In this document: piece after piece, positions 53,438-61,561 of the stretch | Position numbering within the stretch: position 1 is the first letter of the stretch | How the letters are laid out: every line of letters starts with the position of its first letter | NCBI GenBank assembly: GCA_045564915.1 | Contig: JBJLGL010000012.1 | Location: 1-64,000 of the forward strand | Length of the DNA: 64,000 nucleotides | Reading direction: 5' to 3' | Origin: JAQWRV01 sp045564915 | GTDB lineage: Bacteria; Pseudomonadota; Alphaproteobacteria; Rhodospirillales; Rhodospirillaceae | Made by a program: the position numbers and the translations under genes | The notes under the pieces: model-generated | What the model was told of the DNA's origin: nothing | The model's input: only the letters and a program-made list of their open reading frames with translations | The model's database searches: none

Positions 53438-55033
53438 TCATTGCGCCTTAGTCTCTTTAAGAGACATGAAACGGGTGCGGTGAATATTACCGATATTATC
53501 TTCGAACCCCAAAATACGCAGGGAAACTAGATTCCGGTGAGTACTAAAACCAATAGGGACGATTGGATGATCATCAAGCATCAACTGTTCTGCCTTTGAC
53601 ATGAGATCTGCACGTTCTTTTGGCTCTATAGTCAAAGAGGCTCTTTGGACTAGTGCGTCATATTCTTTGTTACAGTATCTTGCCCAGTTCATTGGTCCTG
53701 CATCACAAAGCAACAAATACAAGAAATTATAAGGATCGTTGTAGTCTGCCACCCATCCCGCATCGCCCATAGTGTAGTCTCCAGTTTCCATCCTATTGTA
53801 GGCAATCCGAGTTTCAAAACCTATAATATCAGCTATCACACCACCCTGCCTTAACATCGCGGCAACACCCGCCATTACTCGCTGATTGTCGTATGAACTG
53901 CGAAATATAATTTCAAAACTAAGCGGGTTGTCCTCCGTATATCCTGCCGCCTCTAACAAAAGTTTAGCCTCAACGGTACGCTCAGCCATAGACATGTTTG
54001 CAAAGTCTAGCTGCGCTATTCCATTATGATTTGATGTTTCAGGCGGAACAAAAGCATAGGCATTTCTATTTCCAACAGGAAGAATGCGGTCATTTATAAT
54101 ACTCCGGTTAATAAGCATAGATACCGCTTTCCGAACACGCTTATCGTCAAAAGGTGGCTTCGTGTTATTCATCGGGAAGTATCCATTTCCAAGGTACGGG
54201 AAGACGCGTGCCTCTCCAGGCAGTTCTCTAAGCACCTCTTTCATTTGGGTCGCTGGGAAAGCACCGGTACCAATATTCATATCAATCTCACCGGTCTTAA
54301 ACATTCTTAGTGCAGTGCGACTATCCTCAATGGGATAGTAATAGACCTCGTCAATCGAGACGTTATCAGCATCATAAAATAGCGGGTTCTTAGTTACCTT
54401 AATTTGTGAGTTTGAAATCCAGTCCTCCAAAACATATGGCCCATTAGAGACCATATTGCCTGGCTTAACCCAATTAGCCCCGTGTACAGCATAGGCATGC
54501 CGGGGAATCGGGTAGGTAGTGTAGTGGCTTAGCAACTGAGGGAGAAAGGGTGCTGGGCTCTCGAGGCTTATCTCGACCGTCTCTGCATCTACAGACCTAA
54601 CACCCATTTGGTCCGAATTCATCTTCCCGGTGTTGATGGCATAAGCATTCTTGATTGGGAACAACAAACCGGCGTAACGTGCCGCTGTCATAGGGTCAAT
54701 AATGCGTCTAAGACCGAAGACAAAGTCGTCAGCAGTAACTGGAATACCGTCAGACCAAACCAAGCCCTCACGCAGTACAAAAGTATATACTAAGCCATCT
54801 TCGCTGACCGTCCAACGCTCCGCAGAACCAGGGATAATATCACCATTCGCTGCCTCTGTTGTAAGGCCGAGAAATAGGTCGCCGATAATATTATTCTCCC
54901 AGGTGCCGCCGGCGCGGTGCGGGTCCAGAGTATCTGGCTCCGTGCCATTCCCGCGATGCAGAGTCGTTTCAGCAGAAGCCATATTTAGTAGGCTAAGTGA
55001 TGCCACAAAAGAGATTCGCAGCAGGAAAGACAT
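53438..55033 (-). CDS. OppA-like peptide-binding protein, no permease nearby
   Basis: The 531-residue periplasmic protein has a signal peptide (FVASLSLLNMASAE) and OppA-type segments: LHRGNGTEPDTLDPHRAGG, LREGLVWSDGIPVTADDFVF, YTTYPIPRHAYAVHG and MVSNGPYVLEDW. It belongs to a different SBP_bac_5 branch than the proteins at 19130 and 42355. GAGGAG precedes the start. It is followed by the DUF885 peptidase gene, suggesting peptide capture and cleavage; transport genes must lie elsewhere. Confidence 0.9.
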   Translation of the reverse strand: MSFLLRISFVASLSLLNMASAETTLHRGNGTEPDTLDPHRAGGTWENNIIGDLFLGLTTEAANGDIIPGSAERWTVSEDGLVYTFVLREGLVWSDGIPVTADDFVFGLRRIIDPMTAARYAGLLFPIKNAYAINTGKMNSDQMGVRSVDAETVEISLESPAPFLPQLLSHYTTYPIPRHAYAVHGANWVKPGNMVSNGPYVLEDWISNSQIKVTKNPLFYDADNVSIDEVYYYPIEDSRTALRMFKTGEIDMNIGTGAFPATQMKEVLRELPGEARVFPYLGNGYFPMNNTKPPFDDKRVRKAVSMLINRSIINDRILPVGNRNAYAFVPPETSNHNGIAQLDFANMSMAERTVEAKLLLEAAGYTEDNPLSFEIIFRSSYDNQRVMAGVAAMLRQGGVIADIIGFETRIAYNRMETGDYTMGDAGWVADYNDPYNFLYLLLCDAGPMNWARYCNKEYDALVQRASLTIEPKERADLMSKAEQLMLDDHPIVPIGFSTHRNLVSLRILGFEDNIGNIHRTRFMSLKETKAQ

Positions 55034-55306
55034 TAAAGACTCCTCAACGATTTCATATTGATAGCTAAGAAGCTAAGCTCTCTATCTAGCACCTGTATCA
55101 ACGCAAAATTCAGTACAAATACCTGCTAATATTTAAGTTCGACAAGTGATTTATCTTTATTTAGAAGACCCGTAGCAAGATTCCAACATTAATTATTACT
55201 GCTGCCATGTACGTAGTTCACGTTTGTTTTTCAGCTAACAGTTGACAGCAGGGCTGAATGTCACTCAACCTTTCCAGCTGAAGGTAGACGGTACGAGGAA
55301 TTATTA

Positions 55307-56425
55307 ATGCCCCATAGCCACACCAAAAACAATCTACCCGAGTTCGGTGCCAAGCAGAGCCGTGATTATAAGGCTTACCAAGAATTCATACGGTGCTCCT
55401 ATGTAAACGTCTACAGCAAAGTAACGGAACAGGCTTATCTAGAGTATTTCAAGGTGCGTGATGAGAACCAAACAGGTGTAGCGGAGACCCTAGAGAGCGC
55501 TGCTCAGATTATAGATAACCTGCCCGCCTACCAGCTGAAGGCTTGGAGTATCCGTAATCTACGGCGATTGAAATACAGCCAACCTGATGTCGGTATCGAC
55601 CGTATGATACATGACCAAAGTAAAACCCTGGATGTGGAACTCAATAACCTAATCGCCGATGCTGGTAGTTCCCTACGACTTAATCCAGAGCTGGAAATGC
55701 CTGATTACTTCCGCTGGGTTGACTTTCATCAACAACCAGGCGGTGTTTGGCGCGATAGTGTGGACGGGCTAATATATGACTATGGAAGACGCACTACCAA
55801 TCCCAATGAAGATAATCCCAACCGAGTCTATCAATTACTATGGGATCTACTGCCAAGAAACCGCGAGTACAAGAACGTTCTCGATTGGGGTACTGGACAT
55901 GGCGGCGGCTTAATACATTGGCTACAGAATAATCCTAATAGCTGCGGCTACGGTGTCGATCTAGCAGCGCCTTGCTTAAAGCTGGCATACGTCCGCGCTA
56001 AAGAAGGTGGTGTAAGTGCTAACTTCTCTCAGCAAGACTTGGCAAATATGGATTTTCCTGAGAACACCTTTGATATGGTATTTCACATGTTCATGTTACA
56101 CGAATTTCCCCAGCAGGTAACTCCGAACTTATTCAAAGAGGTCGTACGTGTGCTAAAACCAGGCGGTATCTTTATTGGAATGGAGATAGCTTTAGTGCCC
56201 AACCAACCGGTACAGCATATTATGCAATTTACAGACGGCTGGTTAAATAATGAACCCTATATGCCTGCTGCTGTTCAGGCTGATTATACAATAATGGCTA
56301 AAGCGGCAGGCTTCTCTAAGGCGGAAGCCCTTGCGTCGGACCGTAGCGATGAGGCATTTGGCAAAACACGCACGCACAACACACCACCTAAGTCGATTTG
56401 GAACCACTATATTTTTGAGAAGTAG
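55307..56425 (+). CDS. Class I SAM-dependent methyltransferase, paralogue of the one at 5051-6232
   Basis: The 372-residue protein has a helical N-terminal domain and a Rossmann methyltransferase core (NVLDWGTGHGGGLIHWL; YGVDLAAPCLKLAYV; DMVFHMFMLHEFPQQ; VLKPGGIFIGME). Between them lies MPDYFRWVDFHQQPGGVWRD, matching MPRYVEAVDIHCMPGGYQ of the other protein. The order and spacing of these parts agree in both. The substrate is unknown. It is followed after 2 bases by a small coiled-coil gene. Confidence 0.83.
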   Translation: MPHSHTKNNLPEFGAKQSRDYKAYQEFIRCSYVNVYSKVTEQAYLEYFKVRDENQTGVAETLESAAQIIDNLPAYQLKAWSIRNLRRLKYSQPDVGIDRMIHDQSKTLDVELNNLIADAGSSLRLNPELEMPDYFRWVDFHQQPGGVWRDSVDGLIYDYGRRTTNPNEDNPNRVYQLLWDLLPRNREYKNVLDWGTGHGGGLIHWLQNNPNSCGYGVDLAAPCLKLAYVRAKEGGVSANFSQQDLANMDFPENTFDMVFHMFMLHEFPQQVTPNLFKEVVRVLKPGGIFIGMEIALVPNQPVQHIMQFTDGWLNNEPYMPAAVQADYTIMAKAAGFSKAEALASDRSDEAFGKTRTHNTPPKSIWNHYIFEK

Positions 56426-56427
56426 TT

Positions 56428-56775
56428 ATGAAAGACAAATCTAGTTTCAAAACAGTCCAAATCAGTCCAGTAACAGATACGGAGCCAAAGTTACTTCACG
56501 ATCTTCCGCAAGACCGTATCGTCTCTGCCCTGGTGGCCCTAGCTGGAGAGTTATATATGGTGCGTGATCGCGTTCATGTCTTGGAAGCAGAGTTGGAGAA
56601 ACACAATATCTTGCCACCTGAGGCAGTTGAGAATCATGAAGACACAACCGAACAAGCCACAGCACGCGCTAAAGATGCCCAAGCTTTTGCTGATCGTTTT
56701 TGGCTGCAACTTACTCTTTCGGATGACCCTATCTCTAAGATCGACCCAGCTATTAAGAAATATCTGGGTGACTAA
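56428..56775 (+). CDS. Small helical protein, unknown function
   Basis: The 115-residue protein has a central coiled-coil stretch (ALVALAGELYMVRDRVHVLE, then AELEKHN) and an acidic linker, then a C-terminal helix (AQAFADRFWLQLTLSDDP). It begins 2 bases after the methyltransferase stop, so it is translationally coupled and may be a subunit of that enzyme. There is no signal peptide or known family. Confidence 0.65.
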   Translation: MKDKSSFKTVQISPVTDTEPKLLHDLPQDRIVSALVALAGELYMVRDRVHVLEAELEKHNILPPEAVENHEDTTEQATARAKDAQAFADRFWLQLTLSDDPISKIDPAIKKYLGD

Positions 56776-56802
56776 TCAATAGCCATAGTTAGGAGAAAAC
56801 CA

Positions 56803-57258
56803 ATGAAAGAATTCATTACCCTCCTCAGCAGGGTAGTAGCTGTTTTTTTAGTATTCTTAGCCGTACCAACGTTTGCTGAATCGACTAATATTTCGCGCAA
56901 CCCGACAGGTGGCTATACCCAGCGTAGTGTGGAAATTCCTGCAGGTTCCCGCATTTTGTATATCAGCGGACAAACAGCAACAGATGCAGACGGCTACACA
57001 CCCGAAGATGCGGAAACGCAGGCTGACATTGTCTATGCTAAAGTAGGGCAAACTCTGCGTGATGCAGGCATGGACTGGAAAGATCTAGTAAAGACCAATG
57101 TCTACATGATCAATCCGTCTGATATCATGGCAATCGTCAAGGCTGGCGCCAAACACAATCCCAATGGAGTACAAGCCGGAACATTAGTGTACGTCAAAGC
57201 ATTAGCGTTGCCTGAAGTGCTGTTGGAGTTGGAAGCCGTGGCGGCACGTAAAGACTAA
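56803..57258 (+). CDS. Exported RidA-like protein without the catalytic Arg
   Basis: The 151-residue protein has a signal peptide (VVAVFLVFLAVPTFAES) followed by a RidA/YjgF/UK114 fold (ILYISGQTATDADG; GQTLRDAGMDWKDLVKTNVY; EVLLELEAVA). RidA enzymes are cytosolic imine deaminases and use an Arg in the P(A)R(T/S) segment. Here the matching segment reads VQAGTLVYV, so the Arg is replaced by Gly. Location and missing residue point to ligand binding or another reaction. AGGAG precedes the ATG. Confidence 0.82.
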   Translation: MKEFITLLSRVVAVFLVFLAVPTFAESTNISRNPTGGYTQRSVEIPAGSRILYISGQTATDADGYTPEDAETQADIVYAKVGQTLRDAGMDWKDLVKTNVYMINPSDIMAIVKAGAKHNPNGVQAGTLVYVKALALPEVLLELEAVAARKD

Positions 57259-57409
57259 ATGTCTAACCCCTTATTCGCCTACTGGAGGATACACAGTTTT
57301 AGCCTTTCAGATACACAATAATTACATGAAAGTAAGATTTAGCAACACTGTCTGCGACTAGCGGTAATGCGGATGCAAAAAACATGTTAGCTAGAGGAAA
57401 CCATAGAAG

Positions 57410-57778
57410 ATGATATTCACGACGATTTATACCGACGACCATGGTCATTCATACTTTGGTGAAGTTGATCTACCACAAACTGGCAATGAACGCAGAGTGT
57501 CGGCCAAGGCGCAGGATGTTGATTACTGGCGCGTATCAAGAACACTGCCGGGGCATTACGTAGATTTTAAAACCGTTGAAAGTGCACAGATGGTTTCGGT
57601 TCTGTCGGGCCGGATAGAATTAACAGTGAGCAATGGAGAGAAGCGTTACCTTTCACGTGGCGACATGATCATCCTAAAGGATACTCTTGGCCAAGGGCAC
57701 TGCACGCGGGTTTTAGGTTTCGAGCCATGCGAGTCGTTGATCATCGGTATGCCAGAAGACGGTGAGTTTAGGTCATGA
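57410..57778 (+). CDS. Small cupin-domain protein 1
   Basis: The 122-residue single-cupin protein has DYWRVSRTLPGHYVDF, QMVSVLSGRIELTVSNGEKR and YLSRGDMIILKD, then GQGHCTRV. His ligands are few, so metal binding is uncertain. It has no signal peptide. The stop overlaps the start of the next cupin gene by 4 bases (ATGA). Confidence 0.7.
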   Translation: MIFTTIYTDDHGHSYFGEVDLPQTGNERRVSAKAQDVDYWRVSRTLPGHYVDFKTVESAQMVSVLSGRIELTVSNGEKRYLSRGDMIILKDTLGQGHCTRVLGFEPCESLIIGMPEDGEFRS

Positions 57779-58725
57779 AACTAAACCCCCTTATCACGGC
57801 ATTTTCAATTGTAGCCATTCTGGCCACTACCCCAATATTGGCTCAAGAAACCAATTTGATCCATATTCCTGCTAGCCAAGCTCCTGAAATTCCTATGGCA
57901 GAATGGGAAGTACCTATGCGCGACGCGAGTAGTCCGCAGCGGCCTCGTATCGGATCTGCCGAAGGTACCGAGGCTGTGGCACGTGCGCCGGATTACGCCA
58001 CTCGCTACATGGCCAAAGAGTACAATTTCCCAATGGGCTCACTAAGGGTTCTTTATTTTAAGGAAGCCGCTGGGCCGGTGGTACACCAAATAACCTTTGA
58101 AACTCAGCTGATGATGCTTGAGGGATCAGCTACCGTAGGCTCAGCCGGTAAAACTATTAGTATTAAGAAGGGTGATGCCGTATTCCTTCCGAGTGGTGTG
58201 TTACGCAACGATAAGCCGGTGGGAGATACGGTGGTTGCCACGTGGATTGTATCAAGCACATCAGAAAACCCTAAAAGCATGGCAGTAAATGGCGATGATC
58301 TCGAAGTTAGGTCTATCGCCCAATGGATGGAAGGGGATGAAGCAAAGGGAGCATTTACGCAGACGGACATAGCTAATGCACCAGACTATGCAAGCAGGTT
58401 TGATTTTAGGCGCTATGCCTTTGACGGCAATTCTATCCGACATGCTATACTGCAAAAGGGTGGTCAAACTACTCCTGCCACAAACAGCCGCACAGATATT
58501 CTAATTTACATATTGAAAGGTCGGATGCTACGCACGGAAGATGGTGTTGAGTATAATGTAGCTGCCGGAGATGCTATCCGAGAGGAATATCAGAAGAGTG
58601 GATGGTGGGACCTACTTGAGGAATCAGAGTTTCTGGCAACTGATATGCCCTTCGATCCCTCGAAACCACGCTTCAATGTTCAACGTAGTCAGGATGCCCA
58701 AGTAGGCGGTGGTTATCCCCAGTAA
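57775..58725 (+). CDS. Exported two-domain cupin protein
   Basis: The 316-residue protein has a signal peptide (AFSIVAILATTPILAQE) and two cupin halves. The first has VVHQITFETQLMMLEGSATVG and ISIKKGDAVFLPSGVL; the second has DILIYILKGRMLRTEDG and YNVAAGDAIREE. A repeated phrase (APDYATRYMAKEY; APDYASRFDFRRY) opens each half, showing origin by duplication. Metal-binding His residues are sparse, so it may be a binding protein. Confidence 0.72.
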   Translation: MKLNPLITAFSIVAILATTPILAQETNLIHIPASQAPEIPMAEWEVPMRDASSPQRPRIGSAEGTEAVARAPDYATRYMAKEYNFPMGSLRVLYFKEAAGPVVHQITFETQLMMLEGSATVGSAGKTISIKKGDAVFLPSGVLRNDKPVGDTVVATWIVSSTSENPKSMAVNGDDLEVRSIAQWMEGDEAKGAFTQTDIANAPDYASRFDFRRYAFDGNSIRHAILQKGGQTTPATNSRTDILIYILKGRMLRTEDGVEYNVAAGDAIREEYQKSGWWDLLEESEFLATDMPFDPSKPRFNVQRSQDAQVGGGYPQ

Positions 58726-58747
58726 CGTAGATAGAGGAAGATAGATT

Positions 58748-59134
58748 ATGAAACTTTCAGCAATGGGGATGGATGCAAACGATCGTTCAATCTTGACCGA
58801 TATTGAAATACCCATGAAAAAAGTCAGTGAGACGGAATTAATTTCGGAAAAACAGGATGCTTTGTATTGGGGTATTGCGCTTAGCCAGCCTCAGGAACCA
58901 TTCCCCGGTGGCCCGCATGAACAGCATCTTACAAATGGAGCTCGGATTGTCTGGGTAATGCAAGGACATGCAGAAATTACCCAACAAGATGGCGTCTCTT
59001 GTCGCCTCGCCTCTGGTGAAGGAATCTATGTGGACGGGCGGGCACTCCATCACTCTTCCTTTGCTAACAGCAGAGTCCCAGTAATTACGCTCAATGTAAC
59101 CTTTGACGAAACTGAGAACTACGACTTTAAGTAA
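58748..59134 (+). CDS. Small cupin-domain protein 2
   Basis: The 128-residue cupin has IVWVMQGHAEITQQDGVSCR, LASGEGIYVDGRALHHSSF and ending VTLNVTFDETENYDF. His pairs (GHAE; LHHSS) could bind metal. It has no signal peptide. AGAGGAAG precedes the ATG. It is the last of three cupin genes in a row. Confidence 0.7.
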   Translation: MKLSAMGMDANDRSILTDIEIPMKKVSETELISEKQDALYWGIALSQPQEPFPGGPHEQHLTNGARIVWVMQGHAEITQQDGVSCRLASGEGIYVDGRALHHSSFANSRVPVITLNVTFDETENYDFK

Positions 59135-59177
59135 ATGACCATAAACCTGGATACCTACTCCCGGGAGAGATTAAGGA

Positions 59178-59227
59178 GTAAGCCCTGCTCTATTCTAATC
59201 TAAGATCAACCAATAAACTGGGCTTAC
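59178..59227. other. Inverted repeat after the cupin trio
   Basis: GTAAGCCC (59178-59185) and GGGCTTAC (59220-59227) are perfect 8-base arms around a 34-base centre, between the last cupin gene and the hydrolase gene. They could form a 3'-end hairpin or a leader structure. There is no T-tail. Confidence 0.3.
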
Positions 59228-59326
59228 CTCATGTCTAGGGACAAAAACCTGCAGTGAAAATTTAAGAAATACCCTCAGGTTCCAATCATAAATGTTATCT
59301 ATTACAATCGTGCACGAGGAGACTAA

Positions 59327-60235
59327 GTGGTGTACATGCAAACATATTTAGCGCCGATTATCGTTCTCTTTGGTCTTCTTATTTCAGTTCAAGCTTTAGC
59401 GGAGGATGGAGTGCTTTACACCAAGGGATACGTCGACGGACCGTATGGTCAAATTCATTACCACATGGCCCATCCCGATTCCGGCCAAAGTAATAAGACG
59501 CCAGTAACTTTCTTTCACCAGAATCCAAAATCGGCTGAGGAGTACCGCCCCCTGTTAGAGGTGGTTGGCCGTGACCGGATCGCCCTCGCCTTCGATACCC
59601 CTGGATATGGCGAATCTGATAGGCCGAACGCACCACCCGATATGGTCGGCCTTGCCAAGGCCATGGCTAAAGCCCTTGAAGGGCTGGGTTATGGTATGAA
59701 CGGGAAAGGTAAAGTAGATGTATTTGGATTTCATACAGGTGTCTTCATTGCATCAGAGCTTGCCCTGCAAAGGCCAGAAATTGTTCGTCGCGTAGTCCTA
59801 TCTGGGATCGCCTATTATCCACAAGAAGATCGCGACAAGAGACTAGCGAATTTACCCGTCGGTAAAGCCTTACCTGAAGATGGCAGCCACATTATGAACC
59901 GTTGGGAATTGGTGGTGGGTAAGAGAGCCCCGGGCGTTTCACTAGAAAGGGCAGCAAAAATATTTCTCGAAGATATTCGTTCGCTCGATAAATCGTGGTT
60001 CGCGTATGATGCTGTCTGGAGATATGCACCTGAGGACCGCCTCCCAAGAATTAAACAGCCCGTTCTCGTACTTCAGCCACACGAATTACTGACAGAGTTA
60101 ACAATCAAGGCGCATAGAGAATTATTGCCGGCCGCGGACCTGATAGAACTGCCCAATATCACCGATAATGTATTTGATACAGGCGCTGAAGAAATCGGCA
60201 AAGCAATGACTACTTGGCTAGATTTGCCTAAGTGA
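59327..60235 (+). CDS. Exported alpha/beta-hydrolase-fold protein lacking Ser nucleophile and base His
   Basis: The 302-residue protein has a signal peptide (PIIVLFGLLISVQALAED). The fold is shown by VTFFHQNPKSAEEYRPLL and LAFDTPGYGESDRP. The elbow reads VFGFHTGVFIA, with His for Ser. The base position reads LPNITDNVFDTG without His. GAGGAG lies 5 bases before the GTG at 59327; GTG 59330 and ATG 59336 are alternatives. The stop overlaps the next gene by 4 bases, so it is coupled with the TRAP binding protein. Confidence 0.75.
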   Translation: MVYMQTYLAPIIVLFGLLISVQALAEDGVLYTKGYVDGPYGQIHYHMAHPDSGQSNKTPVTFFHQNPKSAEEYRPLLEVVGRDRIALAFDTPGYGESDRPNAPPDMVGLAKAMAKALEGLGYGMNGKGKVDVFGFHTGVFIASELALQRPEIVRRVVLSGIAYYPQEDRDKRLANLPVGKALPEDGSHIMNRWELVVGKRAPGVSLERAAKIFLEDIRSLDKSWFAYDAVWRYAPEDRLPRIKQPVLVLQPHELLTELTIKAHRELLPAADLIELPNITDNVFDTGAEEIGKAMTTWLDLPK

Positions 60236-61236
60236 CTAGCCGGCACACGTTTATTCTCCTTATTTTTCTGCTTCTTATACGGAGTGGGAATAGTGCTGCG
60301 GAGGAGATCAACATCGGTGGATTTGTAATCCCCGGATCCATTGCTTCAAGTCTATTCTACGATTATGAGAAAAGCCTGATAGAACAGTCAGGTGGTATTT
60401 TAAAGCCTAACTTGCTGATCCATGGCGAAGGTGGGCCCGAAGAGCAAATTCTTGCTGGCATACGGCGCGGCCGTATTCATGTGGCATCTTTATCAACTCT
60501 TGTTCTGTCTAATATTGTCCCCGAGTTAGGCTATCTCGGCACTCCCTTTCTGTTCGAGAGCAAGGAACAGTTCGACTATGTAGTTGACACCCTCTTTACA
60601 AGAATATTTTCGCCTTTGTTAGCAGAGCGGGGGTTAACGATCCTACGTTGGCTCGATCTCGGTGGCCAGAATATCTACGCTAACCGGCCAATCTTATGGC
60701 CGCAGGATGCTATTAATGTTCGTCTGAGATCTACCCAGGATATAGCAGCCCGAATATTTCTAGAATCTGTTGGAGCTGACGTAATTTATTTAACAAGCCC
60801 GGAAACAGTACCTGGCTTGCAATCCGGTTTGATAGATGGGGGCCTTACACCAACCGTAGCATACGTTGGAACCGGGCTTGTGGCTGACGCGCCCCACTAT
60901 GTCTTAACAAATCATTTTTATTTAGGTGGGTTCTTAGTTGCAAATACATCCTGGCTCATGAAACTACCAGAAGGTCAACGCCGTATTGTCACTGATAACT
61001 TTGCTAGCAATGCTAACATTCGATCCGTGATGAAAGAAATGATTACCACAGCATTAGGAATGGCCGATGAACAGAACTTCACCGTCCATACACTTACGCC
61101 TGATCAGCGCGCAGCTTGGCGTTCTACATCCATTGGGGCTCGCGCAACGATCATAAGTCAGCTTGGTGGTAAGACCCAAGAAATAGCCGACTCCATCGCC
61201 TTTGGAAGCGCATCCTATTTGATTGTTAAACCTTAA
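60232..61236 (+). CDS. TRAP-type solute-binding protein (DctP family), no DctQM nearby
   Basis: The 334-residue periplasmic protein has a signal peptide (ILLIFLLLIRSGNSAAEE) and DctP segments: GEGGPEEQILAGIRRGRIHVA, in core GPEEQILAGIRRG, LGYLGTPFLFESKEQFDYV and VGLQSGLIDGGLTPTVAYV-like PGLQSGLIDGGLTPTVAYVG. The basic Arg that usually binds the ligand carboxylate probably lies in NVRLRSTQD. The GTG start overlaps the hydrolase stop by 4 bases. No membrane subunits are in the window. Confidence 0.83.
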   Translation: MTSRHTFILLIFLLLIRSGNSAAEEINIGGFVIPGSIASSLFYDYEKSLIEQSGGILKPNLLIHGEGGPEEQILAGIRRGRIHVASLSTLVLSNIVPELGYLGTPFLFESKEQFDYVVDTLFTRIFSPLLAERGLTILRWLDLGGQNIYANRPILWPQDAINVRLRSTQDIAARIFLESVGADVIYLTSPETVPGLQSGLIDGGLTPTVAYVGTGLVADAPHYVLTNHFYLGGFLVANTSWLMKLPEGQRRIVTDNFASNANIRSVMKEMITTALGMADEQNFTVHTLTPDQRAAWRSTSIGARATIISQLGGKTQEIADSIAFGSASYLIVKP

Positions 61237-61561
61237 TCGTTTTGCGGCGCATGTTTGTCGCATCCCCAAATCTAGATTATTCCGGACAAATTCACCGCAT
61301 TGTCTAGGGCCACTCGTTAGCATCTCAAAAAGACTAATCAGCGAAGACAGCCTCGAGGGATGGTTGTCCAGAACTCTTCTTATTCCGCCCTTGATTTTTC
61401 GAAACAAATTTGTCTGTGATAGAACTGTCACAGATTAGATAAAAGTTGTTTATAAGCATCCAAAGAGTAATCACGCGCGTAAGAATTAGTGTACTAGCGA
61501 CAGAATAAGCATGTCTCAGTACACCCACGGGTAATAAGGTTAAATCGGAGGAGAAAATCTA
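61237..61561. other. Intergenic region before the TonB-dependent receptor
   Basis: About 325 bases, with an inverted repeat (marked separately) and, at the end, GGAGGAG nine bases before the GTG of the receptor. No gene was recognised. Confidence 0.5.
61413..61434. promoter_or_regulatory. Inverted repeat upstream of the TonB-dependent receptor
   Basis: TCTGTGA and TCACAGA are perfect 7-base arms around an 8-base centre, 128 bases before the receptor start. It may be an operator for a dimeric regulator or part of a hairpin. The regulator is unknown. Confidence 0.35.
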
